DNA of 64,000 nucleotides from UBA9339 sp964535195 (GTDB lineage Bacteria; Pseudomonadota; Gammaproteobacteria; UBA9339): the NCBI GenBank assembly GCA_964535195.1, contig CAZHSI010000007.1, positions 10,164 through 74,163 on the forward strand, in the 5' to 3' direction. Below the pieces are notes generated by a model. It worked only from the letters and a program-made list of their open reading frames with translations. It did not search any database and was not told where the DNA came from. Position numbers and translations under genes: made by a program. This document shows positions 53,234 to 64,000 of the stretch, one piece after another. How positions within the stretch are numbered: position 1 is the first letter of the stretch; every line of letters begins with the position of its first letter.

Positions 53234-55309
53234 TTACAAGGCCACAAAAGATAAATCAGCGACCAACATAAAGAGATTTTGAATTGAGCGCAGCAGCGCT
53301 AAGCGGTTCAAACGTATTTTTTTGTTATCAACCATGACCATGACCGCATCAAAAAAGGCGCCTAACGGTTCTTTTAATTTAAGGAGTTCTGATAAAATTT
53401 CGGCATATTTCTCGTCTTGTTTAAACGCGAGAATAAGCTTAGTTTTTTCTGCCAGCACCATCGCGAGATTTTGTTCAGCAGTTTCAAGAGGGAGGTCCGG
53501 ATTAAATTTTAAATTTTCCGAAAATTCAGCTTTATCTAAAATATTTTTAATTCTTTTATACATGGCAGCAAGGTCGGTTGCTTCTGGTTGCTGGATAAAA
53601 TAGTCTACCGCATTAAATCTTTTGGTGAAATCCAAAAGATCAGTTGGTGTGCAAGCAAGGATAGCGCGAAACACACTGGTGTTTTTATTTCGTTCGGCAT
53701 AGATTGAATGGAGCCGCTCGTAAATAAAGTCCAGGATTTTGGCAATTAATTCTTCTTTATTATCGACGATGTTTTTATAGGAAAGATAAGATTGTTCCAG
53801 GGCTTCTTTTAAATCAAGAGTAAGATCTTTCTCCAGGATAATGCGTAAAATACCGGTAGCGGCACGACGCAAACCAAAAGGGTCTTTATCCCCGCTCGGG
53901 ATTTTGTTGATCCCAAAAAAACCTACAAGGCTATCCAAGCGATCCGCAATAGCCAGCGCCGATCCCTCCTTGCTTGTCGGAAGAAGATCTTGAGAAAAAC
54001 GGGGAAAATATTGCTCTTTTATCGCCTGAGCTATTGTTTGATTCTCGTGTTTTATCGCGTAGTAATATCCCATGGTTCCTTGTAATTCTGGAAATTCCCA
54101 AACCATTTGGGTTACCAAATCACATTTTGCGAGTAAAGCAGCGCGGCAGGTTGCTTCTTTATCTGCTCCTATTCTTTCAGCAATAAAGGCAGAAAGCTTT
54201 TTTAAGCGGAGAGCTTTATCGTATAACGAGCCAAGTTTCTCTTGAAAAGAAACCGTCCTCAGCTTGTCGAGATTGTCAGCAAAAATAGTTTCAAGATCGT
54301 GATGATAAAAATACTCAGCATCAGTAAAGCGTGCCTGTACGACTTTTTCATTACCAGCAATGATTTTCTTTTGATCTTTGCTTTCGATGTTAGAGATAAT
54401 TACAAACCGAGGTAATAACTCCCCCTCTTCGTCGGCAATAGGAATTAAACGTTGTTGCTTTTCCAGGGTAGTAATTAGTACTTCTTTAGGAATTTTTAAG
54501 AATCGTTCATTGAAAGTTCCGATTAAGGCTACGGGCCACTCCACTAAATTAGTAATTTCGTTAATTAGCTCTTCAGAGATAAGCGCTTGATCATCTTGAG
54601 TAAGGGTAGCTATTTGTGCAAGTATTTTCTGGCGGCGCGTGGTGGTGTCGGCAATGACAAAACCTGTATTTTCAAGGAGGGTGGCATATTTATCGGGACT
54701 AGCAACCACGAGAGTTTTAGGATAATGAAAACGGTGGCCCCAAGTTGTATTGGTAGCTTTAATATTAAAGACCTCGACGGGTACGACCTCATGACCAAAA
54801 AGGGCTAAAAGCGAATGGAGTGGTCTAACCCAAGGTCCAGTTTTCTCATTCCAAAACATCGGCCTTTTCACGGCTAGTTTTTTTATAGCCAGCAGAATAA
54901 TTTCTGGTAATAACTCAAAGGTAGGTTTACCTGGTTTGATTGTTTGGTGAAAAAGTACCTCTCCTTTTTTATCAGGTATTTTTTGTAATTGTGATACTTC
55001 TACCCCGCAAGTTTCAGCAAACTTTTTTGCGGCAATCGTTGGTTGGCCAGCACTATCAAAGGCGACAGCAACTGATGGCCCGCGCATCGCAACGGTTTGA
55101 GCGGGCTGTTGTTCAAGTAAAGCTGAGACCAAAACGGCAAGTCTTCGCGGGGAAGAGAAAGTTTTTATCCCGCTATAGTTTAAAGCCATACTCTTGAGCC
55201 CATCTGCTAAGCTCGTAGCTAAGGCAGCGGCTAATACCTCAATTTGTTTTGGTGGGAGCTCTTCCACCCCGAGCTCTAGGAGAAAATCTTTTTGTTGTTT
55301 ACGATTCAT
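53234..55309 (-). CDS. glyS: glycyl-tRNA synthetase beta subunit
   Basis: The product has 691 aa (E. coli 689). The N terminus DFLLELGVEELPPKQ, the EAEYFY-like DAEYFYHHDL stretch and the DPFGLRRAATGILRI motif are typical. A DALR-type helical C terminus follows. With GlyQ it forms the alpha2beta2 enzyme. It overlaps glyQ by 11 bp. Confidence 0.98.
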   Translation of the reverse strand: MNRKQQKDFLLELGVEELPPKQIEVLAAALATSLADGLKSMALNYSGIKTFSSPRRLAVLVSALLEQQPAQTVAMRGPSVAVAFDSAGQPTIAAKKFAETCGVEVSQLQKIPDKKGEVLFHQTIKPGKPTFELLPEIILLAIKKLAVKRPMFWNEKTGPWVRPLHSLLALFGHEVVPVEVFNIKATNTTWGHRFHYPKTLVVASPDKYATLLENTGFVIADTTTRRQKILAQIATLTQDDQALISEELINEITNLVEWPVALIGTFNERFLKIPKEVLITTLEKQQRLIPIADEEGELLPRFVIISNIESKDQKKIIAGNEKVVQARFTDAEYFYHHDLETIFADNLDKLRTVSFQEKLGSLYDKALRLKKLSAFIAERIGADKEATCRAALLAKCDLVTQMVWEFPELQGTMGYYYAIKHENQTIAQAIKEQYFPRFSQDLLPTSKEGSALAIADRLDSLVGFFGINKIPSGDKDPFGLRRAATGILRIILEKDLTLDLKEALEQSYLSYKNIVDNKEELIAKILDFIYERLHSIYAERNKNTSVFRAILACTPTDLLDFTKRFNAVDYFIQQPEATDLAAMYKRIKNILDKAEFSENLKFNPDLPLETAEQNLAMVLAEKTKLILAFKQDEKYAEILSELLKLKEPLGAFFDAVMVMVDNKKIRLNRLALLRSIQNLFMLVADLSFVAL

Positions 55310-56198
55310 GTTTTATTAAAGGAAAGCCTAGTTTGTTTCGAATATTATAATAACCTTCCGCAACCAACCGGGCCAGCGTTCTAATGCGTAAGATATAGTT
55401 TTGTCTGGCGTTAACCGCAATTGCGCCGCGGGCATCTAATAAATTAAAAGTATGCGAAGCTTTTAAAACTAACTCATAAGCAGGCAAAGTTAATGAAGCC
55501 GCGAGTAGTTTTTTACACTCCTGCTCATAGGACATAAACTGTTGTAGTAGTGTTTCAATGTCGGCATGCTCAAAATTATAACAGGATAGTTCTGCTTCAT
55601 TTTGGTGAAAGATATCGCCATACGTAACCGGCACAGGTTTATCCGTCCATATGATATCGTACATATTATTAACGTTTTGTAAGTGCATCGCGATCCGTTC
55701 TAGACCATAAGTGATTTCGGCAGAAACGGGATTACATTCTAGTCCCCCCACTTGCTGAAAGTAGGTAAATTGTGTTATTTCCATGCCATTCAGCCATACC
55801 TCCCAGCCAAGCCCCCAGGCACCAAGGGTTGGTGATTCCCAATTGTCTTCAACAAAGCGAACATCGTCGAGCAAAGGGTCGATCCCTAAGGTTTTGAGTG
55901 AATCTAAATAAATATCCAAAATATTTGGTACCGAAGGTTTGATAATAACTTGAAACTGATAGAAGTGTTGCCCACGATTAGGGTTTTCTCCATAGCGGCC
56001 ATCGGTTGGGCGACGACATGGTTGAGTATAAGCAGCTTTCCATGGCTCGGGACCGAGTGCGTGCAAGAATGTTGCTGGATGAAAAGTTCCCGCCCCCATT
56101 TCCATATCTAGTGGCTGCATAATAACACAACCTTGCTTAGCCCAAAATTGCTCAAGCATAAAGATGATGTCTTGGAATGTATAAAAAGTTTTGTTCAT
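55299..56198 (-). CDS. glyQ: glycyl-tRNA synthetase alpha subunit
   Basis: ATG 56198 (MNKTFYTFQDII) matches the family start. A GTG at 56213 would add five residues. No strong ribosome-binding site is seen for either. The product is about 299 aa (E. coli 303). The motif MQPLDMEMGAGTFHPATFL and PCRRPTDGRYGENPNR are hallmarks of the class II catalytic alpha subunit. It is transcribed before glyS. Confidence 0.97.
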   Translation of the reverse strand: MNKTFYTFQDIIFMLEQFWAKQGCVIMQPLDMEMGAGTFHPATFLHALGPEPWKAAYTQPCRRPTDGRYGENPNRGQHFYQFQVIIKPSVPNILDIYLDSLKTLGIDPLLDDVRFVEDNWESPTLGAWGLGWEVWLNGMEITQFTYFQQVGGLECNPVSAEITYGLERIAMHLQNVNNMYDIIWTDKPVPVTYGDIFHQNEAELSCYNFEHADIETLLQQFMSYEQECKKLLAASLTLPAYELVLKASHTFNLLDARGAIAVNARQNYILRIRTLARLVAEGYYNIRNKLGFPLIKHES

Positions 56199-56266
56199 AT
56201 TTGGGTGTGCCACTAGTAACTATACCAACGATGCTCTGTAAACTAACTTGTAAATAGTTTCTACGA

Positions 56267-57043
56267 TCATTTTATTTCATTTAGCGCCTTCTCTAAATCT
56301 TTTTGTTCGGATGGGAGACTAATTTTTGTTAGCTCTTTATTCGCCAAAAATAAAGCGGGGGTGCCAACGATATTAAGGTCTTGCGCTAGATTAAAGTTTT
56401 CTTTTAGCGCTTCATCAAGCTCTTTATCCATAGCGGCCATATCGGCGTAGAGTTTTTTGGCATTCAGTCCCGCGACCGATTTAATGACCGCATCAGCTTT
56501 ATCTTTGGTAACCGGGTCTTTATAGGCAAACATGGCCTCATTTAATTCTTTTGCTTTATTTTGTTTTTGCGAAGCTAGTACCGCTTTTGCGGTATAAACC
56601 GCATCTTCACCGAAAAATGGCCAGTAAATGACAATGAACTTTAACTCTGGATGGTTTTTTAATAGGTTATTAGCTACTACCGTGGCATCTTTACAATGGT
56701 GACATTGGTGTTGCGTAAACTCGACTAAAATTATTTTGCCTTCGGGGTTTCCTAGCACTAATCGTCCCGGAGCTTTAGAATCAAACAATCTGCTTTTATG
56801 TTTTTTAGCCCCTGCCATAATTTTATTTTTTTGCTCTTTTTGTTCCTCTTTTTGTAGTTTTTTTCCCATCTCGATTAATATTTTTGGATTATTTAAAAGG
56901 AAGTCATGGGTAATTTTTTCAAGCTCTTTTATTTGTGCGGGGGTAAAGTTGTTTGTAGTTTTATGGTCATTTTCTGCGGCGTAAACGATCCCTCGTGAGG
57001 TAATAAACAGCAGCAGCGATAAGACAAAAAATAATTTTTTCAT
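56267..57043 (-). CDS. periplasmic DsbA-family protein (Com1/ScsC-like)
   Basis: The product has 258 aa. A signal peptide is clear (MKKLFFVLSLLLFITS, then VYA-AEN). A helical N-terminal region of about 60 residues precedes the thioredoxin domain with active site CHHC (in TQHQCHHCKDAT) and cis-Pro in VGTPALFL. The layout resembles Coxiella Com1 and ScsC/BdbD proteins, where the N-terminal part drives oligomerisation. It probably oxidises or isomerises disulfides in exported proteins, such as the Cys-containing secreted products of this window. Confidence 0.88.
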   Translation of the reverse strand: MKKLFFVLSLLLFITSRGIVYAAENDHKTTNNFTPAQIKELEKITHDFLLNNPKILIEMGKKLQKEEQKEQKNKIMAGAKKHKSRLFDSKAPGRLVLGNPEGKIILVEFTQHQCHHCKDATVVANNLLKNHPELKFIVIYWPFFGEDAVYTAKAVLASQKQNKAKELNEAMFAYKDPVTKDKADAVIKSVAGLNAKKLYADMAAMDKELDEALKENFNLAQDLNIVGTPALFLANKELTKISLPSEQKDLEKALNEIK

Positions 57044-57159
57044 AAGCGCATTTTCCTTTATTTATGGGTGTTCAATAGCGAATAAACATATCATTATCAG
57101 CTATGGTCGTCTAGAGGGCGCAATGATACAATTTATTGGGTTACTTTGTGAAAACTTTT

Positions 57160-57741
57160 ATGCTAAAAGAGTCTTGCCGTGCATTTTTTGCGATTGATCT
57201 GCCCCCTGGGGTGAAAAAAAACATCGCCTTATGGTTGCGATCACATCCGCGGTTGTTGCAGCAAGATAATCAGCGGGCAATTAAATGGGTAAAACCTGAG
57301 AATTTACATCTCACCCTTTGTTTTTTGGGCAAGGTTACCGCTGCGCAATATTTGCTGATTAACGAAAGGGTAAAAAAGGTTATAAAAGATGTCCCTGCTT
57401 TTCCGCTGACATTAACCACTTTAAAATTATTTCCTTCCGCAAGATGTCCTAAGGTTTTAGCATTACACCTAGAAGAACCAGCGCCGTTAAAAATGGTAGC
57501 GCGCATTATTAGCCAGGAGGTAGCCGCCTGCGGGGTGTTACTCGAACAAAGGGAATTTAAGCCTCATGTTACCCTGGGGATTCTTAGGGGAAAAAAGAGC
57601 TTTCATTTATCCGAAATACCCCAAGATCTAATTTTTTTAAGCTTTAAAGTAACTATGGTAAAACTCTTCAAAAGTGAGGCAAAGGAAGGCGAATCGGTAT
57701 ATACTCCAGTTGCTAGTTATAAGTTTACTAAAGCTATATGA
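57160..57741 (+). CDS. thpR: RNA 2',3'-cyclic phosphodiesterase (ThpR/LigT family)
   Basis: ATG 57160 is taken; a TTG at 57136 and a GTG at 57148 are alternatives. No strong ribosome-binding site is visible. The product is about 193 aa. Two HxT motifs, HLTLCFLG and HVTLGILR, form the 2H phosphoesterase active site. The family hydrolyses 2',3'-cyclic phosphate ends of RNA. The cellular role is unclear. Confidence 0.87.
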   Translation: MLKESCRAFFAIDLPPGVKKNIALWLRSHPRLLQQDNQRAIKWVKPENLHLTLCFLGKVTAAQYLLINERVKKVIKDVPAFPLTLTTLKLFPSARCPKVLALHLEEPAPLKMVARIISQEVAACGVLLEQREFKPHVTLGILRGKKSFHLSEIPQDLIFLSFKVTMVKLFKSEAKEGESVYTPVASYKFTKAI

Positions 57742-57806
57742 AGCAAATATTGGCCAAAGGGTTTTGATGTTTGTTATTATGGTTAATAACCAAGGGGGCT
57801 GTAGCT

Positions 57807-58268
57807 ATGAAATTGACAAGCACTGCTTTTGTTGACGGGGGGCTGTTACCAAGTAAATACACTTGTGACGGGGAAAATGTTTCACCGCCGATTGCCTGGC
57901 AAAATGCTCCTGAAAACACCAAATCATTTGCTTTAATTTACGACGATCCAGATGCGCCGGCTGGTACCTGGGATCACTGGGTTTTATATAATTTACCACC
58001 AACTACTAATTCGTTGCCAGAAAACGCTGCAATTTTACCAAAAGGAACAAAGGTTGGTCTTAACAGCTGGCCTAACGCGGCATATGGTGGCCCTTGTCCG
58101 CCATCAGGAACACATCGTTACATTTTTCATTTATATGCGCTCGATACAATGCTCAATTTATCTGGGAAAGTGACGAGCGAGATATTACGTCAAGCCATGG
58201 CAAACCATCTTGTGGCAACAACCACCTTGACTGGGCGCTATCAGCGAAAAAAATTTAACCAGCCCTGA
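57807..58268 (+). CDS. YbhB/YbcL family (PEBP-like) protein
   Basis: ATG 57807 has AGGGGG upstream. The product has 153 aa. PEBP-family motifs are present: DGENVSPPIAW, DDPDAPAGTWDHWV and GPCPPSGTHRYIFHLYAL. These bind phospholipid or related anionic ligands in homologues. It lacks a signal peptide and is probably cytosolic. The function in bacteria is not settled. Confidence 0.9.
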   Translation: MKLTSTAFVDGGLLPSKYTCDGENVSPPIAWQNAPENTKSFALIYDDPDAPAGTWDHWVLYNLPPTTNSLPENAAILPKGTKVGLNSWPNAAYGGPCPPSGTHRYIFHLYALDTMLNLSGKVTSEILRQAMANHLVATTTLTGRYQRKKFNQP

Positions 58269-58415
58269 ATTGCTCACTTATCTATGCTTGTTCCACAATA
58301 ATAAAATTGGTACCTCTGCGCTAGGGGTGTGGGATAAGTTTGTTGTGGATTTTTGTATTGCAATGGTCAAACTCATGTGTTTTCATACCTGTCTCTTCAT
58401 CCGTGCTGGCTAAAA

Positions 58416-59648
58416 ATGAAAAAAAACTATAGTCACCAGTATTTAATTGTTGCGCTATTTTTAGTGATTATGGTTGATACCATGGGAATTGGTTTTGTTT
58501 GGCCATTATTCGGACCTCTTTTTACCGGGAAAGATACCCCTTTGTTTACTAGTGCGGTTTCAATGGAGTGGCGCAATATCTTATATGGCATTACCATCGG
58601 GGTGGCGAATCTTGCGGCATTTTTCTCTGCACCACTTCTTGGCGATCTTTCTGATTATGTTGGCAGAAAGCGGGTTATCGTATTTTGTCTTATTGGTACC
58701 GCCCTTGGGATGGGGGTGTCTGTTTTTGGTGTTATGCTCAATCAGGTACCGTTAATAATCTTTAGTCGGATTTGGCTTGGTGCTGTCGCAGCAAGCCAAG
58801 TGATTGCTCAGGCAGCGATAATTGATATCAGCACCGGCAATAATAAATCGACACGTTTAGGTATTATTTCGGCGGCGAATAATATCGGCTTTATTTTTGG
58901 CCCAGTGATTAGTAGTGTGTTAGTTGATAATACCTTGGTGTCTTGGTTTAACATTACGACACCATTTTATTTTGCGGCAATCCTCGCTTTTATGGGGGCA
59001 ATGTTTTTGTTAAAAGTATTTAAAAAGATCCCCAAAATATCCGGAACTTCTGCGTTGCAACCAATACAGCCACACCTTATAAAAAGAATTTTTATTTTCA
59101 CTCGTGCCTTTAGTAATAAGTACATGCGAGCCGTGGCGATAACATATTTTTGTTTACAGATTGGGTGGGCGTTATATTTACAAACTAACTTTCTATTACT
59201 TATTCAGCGGTATAATTATTCAAGTAGCACTCTTGGGTATTTTTTGGCTTTGCTCGGAATAATTTTTTGTTTTAGTTTATTAGTGGTGGTGCGATGGTTA
59301 ACTAAGGTTATCTCTTTAAATAAAATTATTGTTGTTACGCTGACTATGGCAAGTGTTTGTTGTCTTCTCGGAGGTTTTTATCATACGGAGCTTGGGGTGT
59401 GGTTTAACGTCTTGCCAATGGCCGTAGCGGTTGCTTTGGGATCAAATGCTTTGCTTACTACCTTATCGAATATTGCCAAGGCTCACGAGCAAGGTTGGGT
59501 GATGGGGATTGGCGGGAGTCTTGCGGCGCTTGCTTGGGCAATTACCCCACCTATTACTGGAGCGATTTTGATGTTTGGTTTTGGAGTGCCTTTATTTATT
59601 GCTGGATTAGTATTTTTGTTTGGTACTGCGCTTTTTATGAAAAAATAA
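58416..59648 (+). CDS. MFS transporter (TetA-like branch)
   Basis: ATG 58416 (MKKNYSHQYLIVALFLVIM) is chosen; upstream in-frame codons read as untranslated leader. The product is about 410 aa with 12 predicted membrane segments. The MFS motif A between segments 2 and 3 reads GDLSDYVGRKRVIV. It probably moves a small molecule by proton antiport in the inner membrane. The substrate cannot be assigned, and a drug-resistance role is only a family association. Confidence 0.85.
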   Translation: MKKNYSHQYLIVALFLVIMVDTMGIGFVWPLFGPLFTGKDTPLFTSAVSMEWRNILYGITIGVANLAAFFSAPLLGDLSDYVGRKRVIVFCLIGTALGMGVSVFGVMLNQVPLIIFSRIWLGAVAASQVIAQAAIIDISTGNNKSTRLGIISAANNIGFIFGPVISSVLVDNTLVSWFNITTPFYFAAILAFMGAMFLLKVFKKIPKISGTSALQPIQPHLIKRIFIFTRAFSNKYMRAVAITYFCLQIGWALYLQTNFLLLIQRYNYSSSTLGYFLALLGIIFCFSLLVVVRWLTKVISLNKIIVVTLTMASVCCLLGGFYHTELGVWFNVLPMAVAVALGSNALLTTLSNIAKAHEQGWVMGIGGSLAALAWAITPPITGAILMFGFGVPLFIAGLVFLFGTALFMKK

Positions 59649-59671
59649 AAACCCCGCTTTCGCGGGGTTTT
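59648..59671. terminator. bidirectional terminator between the MFS gene and groEL
   Basis: The 10-bp stem aaaaccccgc / gcggggtttt with loop tttc is symmetric, giving a T-run on either strand. It starts at the MFS stop codon and lies 33 bp past the groEL stop. Confidence 0.85.
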
Positions 59672-59704
59672 CATGACTCTTTTGTGGCAGGAAACACACA
59701 AGCG

Positions 59705-61366
<1,662 letters not shown>

Positions 61367-61388
61367 TTTTTAACTCCTCCACTTTAAT

Positions 61389-61682
61389 TTATTGAATTAC
61401 GGCTAAGAGATCTTCTTCGCGCATAATGACATATTCTTTGTTATCGATTTTTACTTCAGTGCCAGAATATTTACCAAATAACACTTTATCGCCAACTTTG
61501 ACTTCTAAGGGACGGATTGTGCCATCTTTTAAAACTTCCCCCTTGCCAACAAAACACACTTCGCCGCGAGTTGGTTTTTCGCTACTAGCGGTATCAGGGA
61601 TTACGATACCCCCTTGAGAGGTGCGCTCCTCTTCTAGGCGCTTGATGACGATACGATCACGTAATGGACGAATTTTTGCCAT
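61389..61682 (-). CDS. groES: co-chaperonin GroES
   Basis: The product has 97 aa. The start is MAKIRPLRDRIVIKRLEEE, with a mobile loop (RTSQGGIVIPDTA) and the roof region. A strong AAAGGAG site precedes the ATG. It caps GroEL. It is the first gene of the operon. Confidence 0.99.
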   Translation of the reverse strand: MAKIRPLRDRIVIKRLEEERTSQGGIVIPDTASSEKPTRGEVCFVGKGEVLKDGTIRPLEVKVGDKVLFGKYSGTEVKIDNKEYVIMREEDLLAVIQ

Positions 61683-61741
61683 ACATTTTTCTCCTTTATA
61701 TTCAGGTTAAATTATTTTAGAGATTAGCTAAAATTAAGTAT

Positions 61742-61768
61742 TTAGCACTCTACTAAAATGAGTGCTAA
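61742..61768 (-). promoter_or_regulatory. CIRCE operator (HrcA binding site)
   Basis: A perfect TTAGCACTC-N9-GAGTGCTAA inverted repeat upstream of groES. HrcA binding here would repress groESL in the absence of heat stress. hrcA is not in the window. Confidence 0.95.
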
Positions 61769-61795
61769 TGGTATCTAAATAGTGCCTAATGTCAA
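61768..61795 (-). promoter_or_regulatory. groESL promoter
   Basis: On the minus strand -35 TTGACA (61795-61790) and -10 TACCAT (61773-61768) are 16 bp apart. CIRCE begins at the -10's last base, so the transcription start lies inside the operator. Confidence 0.65.
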
Positions 61796-61982
61796 TATTT
61801 CAAGCGATTGCATAGCATATCTTGGCGGGGGCCAACTTAAATTTTATAATATATTGATTATTTTCATAAAAAGCATATAATTTAATTGTAAATGCCCCCT
61901 TGTGGCAGCGAGTCTGTAGCCTCACCCCTCGGGCGAAGTCAATGATTTGATTATTGTGGATTTTTTAATAAGGAGAACATTA

Positions 61983-64000
61983 TGCCGGATCAGCTAGCCA
62001 CAACCACGCCATTAATGCGACAATACCAACAAGATTGGCAGGAATTTTTAAATAACCCCAGCAGCACAACTGAAGCAGCTTTTAAGAAAACAAATGATTT
62101 AATCGCAAAACTAAAAATAGAACTTACAAAAACACAAGAAGAGCGCGATCAACAAAAAATCGCAGCCAGAAGAGCAAGAATGAAACAGCTAATGTTTGCG
62201 GCATTAGGGGTAATTATCTTGTCATTTTTGGCGGCAACAGTTGTTGGTGCCGCTACCTTAGCGGTTATCAATTTTACGCCATATGCCCTGCTTTTTGTGT
62301 TGCCTCTGGCGATTTTTGCTGGTGCGGCAGTGGCAATAATAAAAATCGCGCCACGAGTTCAGGATGCTGCGGATAAAGTTTTGGATCCGTATGTTGATGG
62401 GGTTGTCGAGTCGGTACAAAAAAAGGTATGGCAAAATTTAAAAAAAGCTACCTGGGACCGGTTTTGGTTTTTTTTGCGGGAGCTAAAGCTGGCTGCGGAT
62501 AAAGCTAATGCTGAAGTGGCCAAGACGGATAGTAAAGTAACAGCCATATCTCAAGCGCTAACAGCCGCCGAAAAAAGTATAAAGGAGGCACCTAAACAAC
62601 GGGAACAGCAACAACAAGAAGACCCTATTTTTGGTAAGTTAAATAAAGCCATCGCAGCAGGTGATACGAAATTAATTATAACTACCTTTCTTGCAGGGTA
62701 TCGGGTTAATCCTACAGCTTTTATATCTTTTTTGAAACAGCCAAGCAGACTCAAGGCAATAAACACTGCCCTATTGGATGGCAATAATGTTTTGTTGTTA
62801 CCCAATCTGCTAGCGAGGTCTAAAGAAGAGGATGAATTATTATCAAAACTTATTGTAACTAGTTTTGGTTTTAAGAATGCAGTAGAAGAGGCAAAAATAG
62901 ATTTACTCAAGGAAATGTTAAACGTAGTTCGGGCAGCAAATATCTCGCCACAAGCCCCAATGGCGCATGACAAGATCGCGCAGTTGTTTAAAACAGTTTT
63001 AGCTATGCGCGACAAGGATGCTATAAAAAAACAAACCCTGGAATTACGCGCGCAATTCCATGCGGTTGTAGCGTCGGCTTTATCTGTTGATGTGCTGGTT
63101 AGTGAATATTTTTCTGCTTCTAAAATTTTTGTCAAAACTCCGGGCATGCTTGATGCCTTAAGAACAGCCCTTTTTACCGGTTATAATATTGTGGGGCTGG
63201 CGCTTTTGCCGGCTGAAAAAGTGGAGCCTTTGCTATCAGAGCTTATTATGACGGGACGCAAAATCGTTAGAACCTCAGATGAAAGCGCAAAAATAGGCTT
63301 ACTTATAAAAATGTTGGGTGTGATTAGGGTCGCTAATTTAAATCTGCCTATGGCCGAAATAGAGCAAGCCGCGATAGCAGAGGCTTTAAAAAAAGTGTTC
63401 GCTATGGTTAGTGCCAAAGAGGTGGACGAGGAAGCTGCGCAATTGCTTGTATCGTTACGGCAAGCGATAAGCAAACATTTGCCACCGGAGCTGTTGAGCG
63501 AAGGTGAGCGTAGTGGTAAAGACGCTCAAGATATTCTTGAAACTTTGCAAGCAAGGCCTACGGAAAAAAAGCTAAAGGTGACAGCAGAAGCGACACAACA
63601 AAATAAAGAAATTCAAGAAAGATTAATGCGGGTCCATGTCTGCCTGCAAGGAAGTGTCGGTCTGCTTAACAAAAAAAGTTTCCAAAAACTAACGGCAGAA
63701 TTATCTACAAATTATGAGATAACAGCTTTTAATTTTAAACATGATAATTACAAAGGATTGTTTAGAGATCCGCCAAATAAGAATGTGGTAAAGTTTATTG
63801 AAAATATTTGTCGACGGAATAGATTACTTGCTTTGGCGGGGCAGTTTGTTGCCGAATCATTGACGGAGGCCAACAAGCTTGAGATAGCCCAAAATTTTAT
63901 GGCAGATTTTGTTGAGATGCATGCGGATATAGAAAAAGAAGATCTAGCTCAAGCCTATAATATGGGCCCCGATAATATTAGTGCCATGCTTGCGGGGATG
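61983..64000 (+). CDS. large membrane-anchored orphan protein, 3' end outside the window
   Basis: An open frame runs from ATG 61983, with AAGGAGA upstream, to the window end (672 codons, no stop). An N-terminal helical region is followed by two hydrophobic segments (about residues 73-123, LMFAALGVIILSFLAATVV and PYALLFVLPLAIFAGAAVA). A long, helical, Lys/Glu/Gln-rich cytosolic-type region follows. Near residues 590-670 the sequence NVVKFIENICRRNRLLAL, then LEIAQNFMADFVEMHADIEK has a faint likeness to RasGEF domains, such as those in Legionella effectors. This is a weak visual match only. Function unknown. Confidence 0.7.

Overview
This window looks like part of a gammaproteobacterial chromosome. 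The housekeeping proteins (DnaA, GyrB, MnmE, YidC, GlnS, a separate glyQ/glyS pair, WaaC/GmhB for lipopolysaccharide heptose) have the form and length usual in that class. Several features suggest a host-associated, probably intracellular, Legionellales-like bacterium: a Com1/DsbA-like periplasmic protein, feoAB iron uptake, secreted proteins with eukaryote-type domains (SET, SH3, arginine-type ADP-ribosyltransferase), several orphan protein families, and decaying mobile DNA. The taxonomic placement is inference; no rRNA gene is present. Much of the gene set is fermentative: AdhE, AckA, Pta, the Rex redox repressor and an [FeFe]-hydrogenase operon. No respiratory-chain gene is visible here.

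Layout. 1-1.9 kb: a transglutaminase-like protein cut by the window edge, then tRNA-Lys. 2-8.4 kb: pmbA, lon, clpX, gltX on the minus strand. 8.5-11 kb: tRNA-Val, waaC, a CDP-alcohol phosphatidyltransferase, ttcA. 11.3-16.6 kb: a large secreted beta-propeller protein, glnS, an orphan protein. 16.9-20.5 kb: feoA-feoB, a rhomboid protease, gmhB. 20.6-29.1 kb: a redox/fermentation block, adhE-rex and a five-gene hydrogenase operon (thioredoxin-like ferredoxin, PAS-containing sensory hydrogenase, PP2C phosphatase, second ferredoxin, catalytic hydrogenase). Both transcription units are preceded by matching Rex-type palindromes. 29.6-31.2 kb: a small double-glycine-leader Cys-rich peptide and a dead insertion sequence. 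31.5-42.8 kb: dnaA-dnaN-recF, two orphan helical genes on the opposite strand, gyrB, ackA, pta. 42.8-48 kb: an orphan paralogue, tsaC, then mnmE-yidC-yidD-rnpA-rpmH. The rpmH gene is 44 codons long and easily missed. 48.0-48.3 kb: an AT-rich segment with DnaA-box-like sites, a candidate replication origin about 16 kb from dnaA. 48.4-53.2 kb: uspA and an effector-like island with an ADP-ribosyltransferase-SH3 protein, a SET-domain protein, and a duplicated SH3 gene end split by a small transposable element with perfect 18-bp inverted repeats. 53.2-61.8 kb: glyS-glyQ, a DsbA/Com1-like protein, thpR, a YbhB-family protein, an MFS transporter, and groEL-groES behind a perfect CIRCE operator. 61.98 kb to the end: a large membrane-anchored orphan protein cut by the window edge.

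How the parts fit. Acetyl-CoA could be disposed of through Pta/AckA (ATP and acetate) or AdhE (ethanol, reoxidising NADH), with excess electrons released as H2 by the hydrogenase. Rex (NADH/NAD+) would switch adhE and the hydrogenase genes together. The sensory hydrogenase and PP2C phosphatase may add an H2- or redox-responsive layer. The effector-type genes, orphan repeat proteins and the surface propeller probably serve interaction with a eukaryotic host, possibly one living without oxygen.
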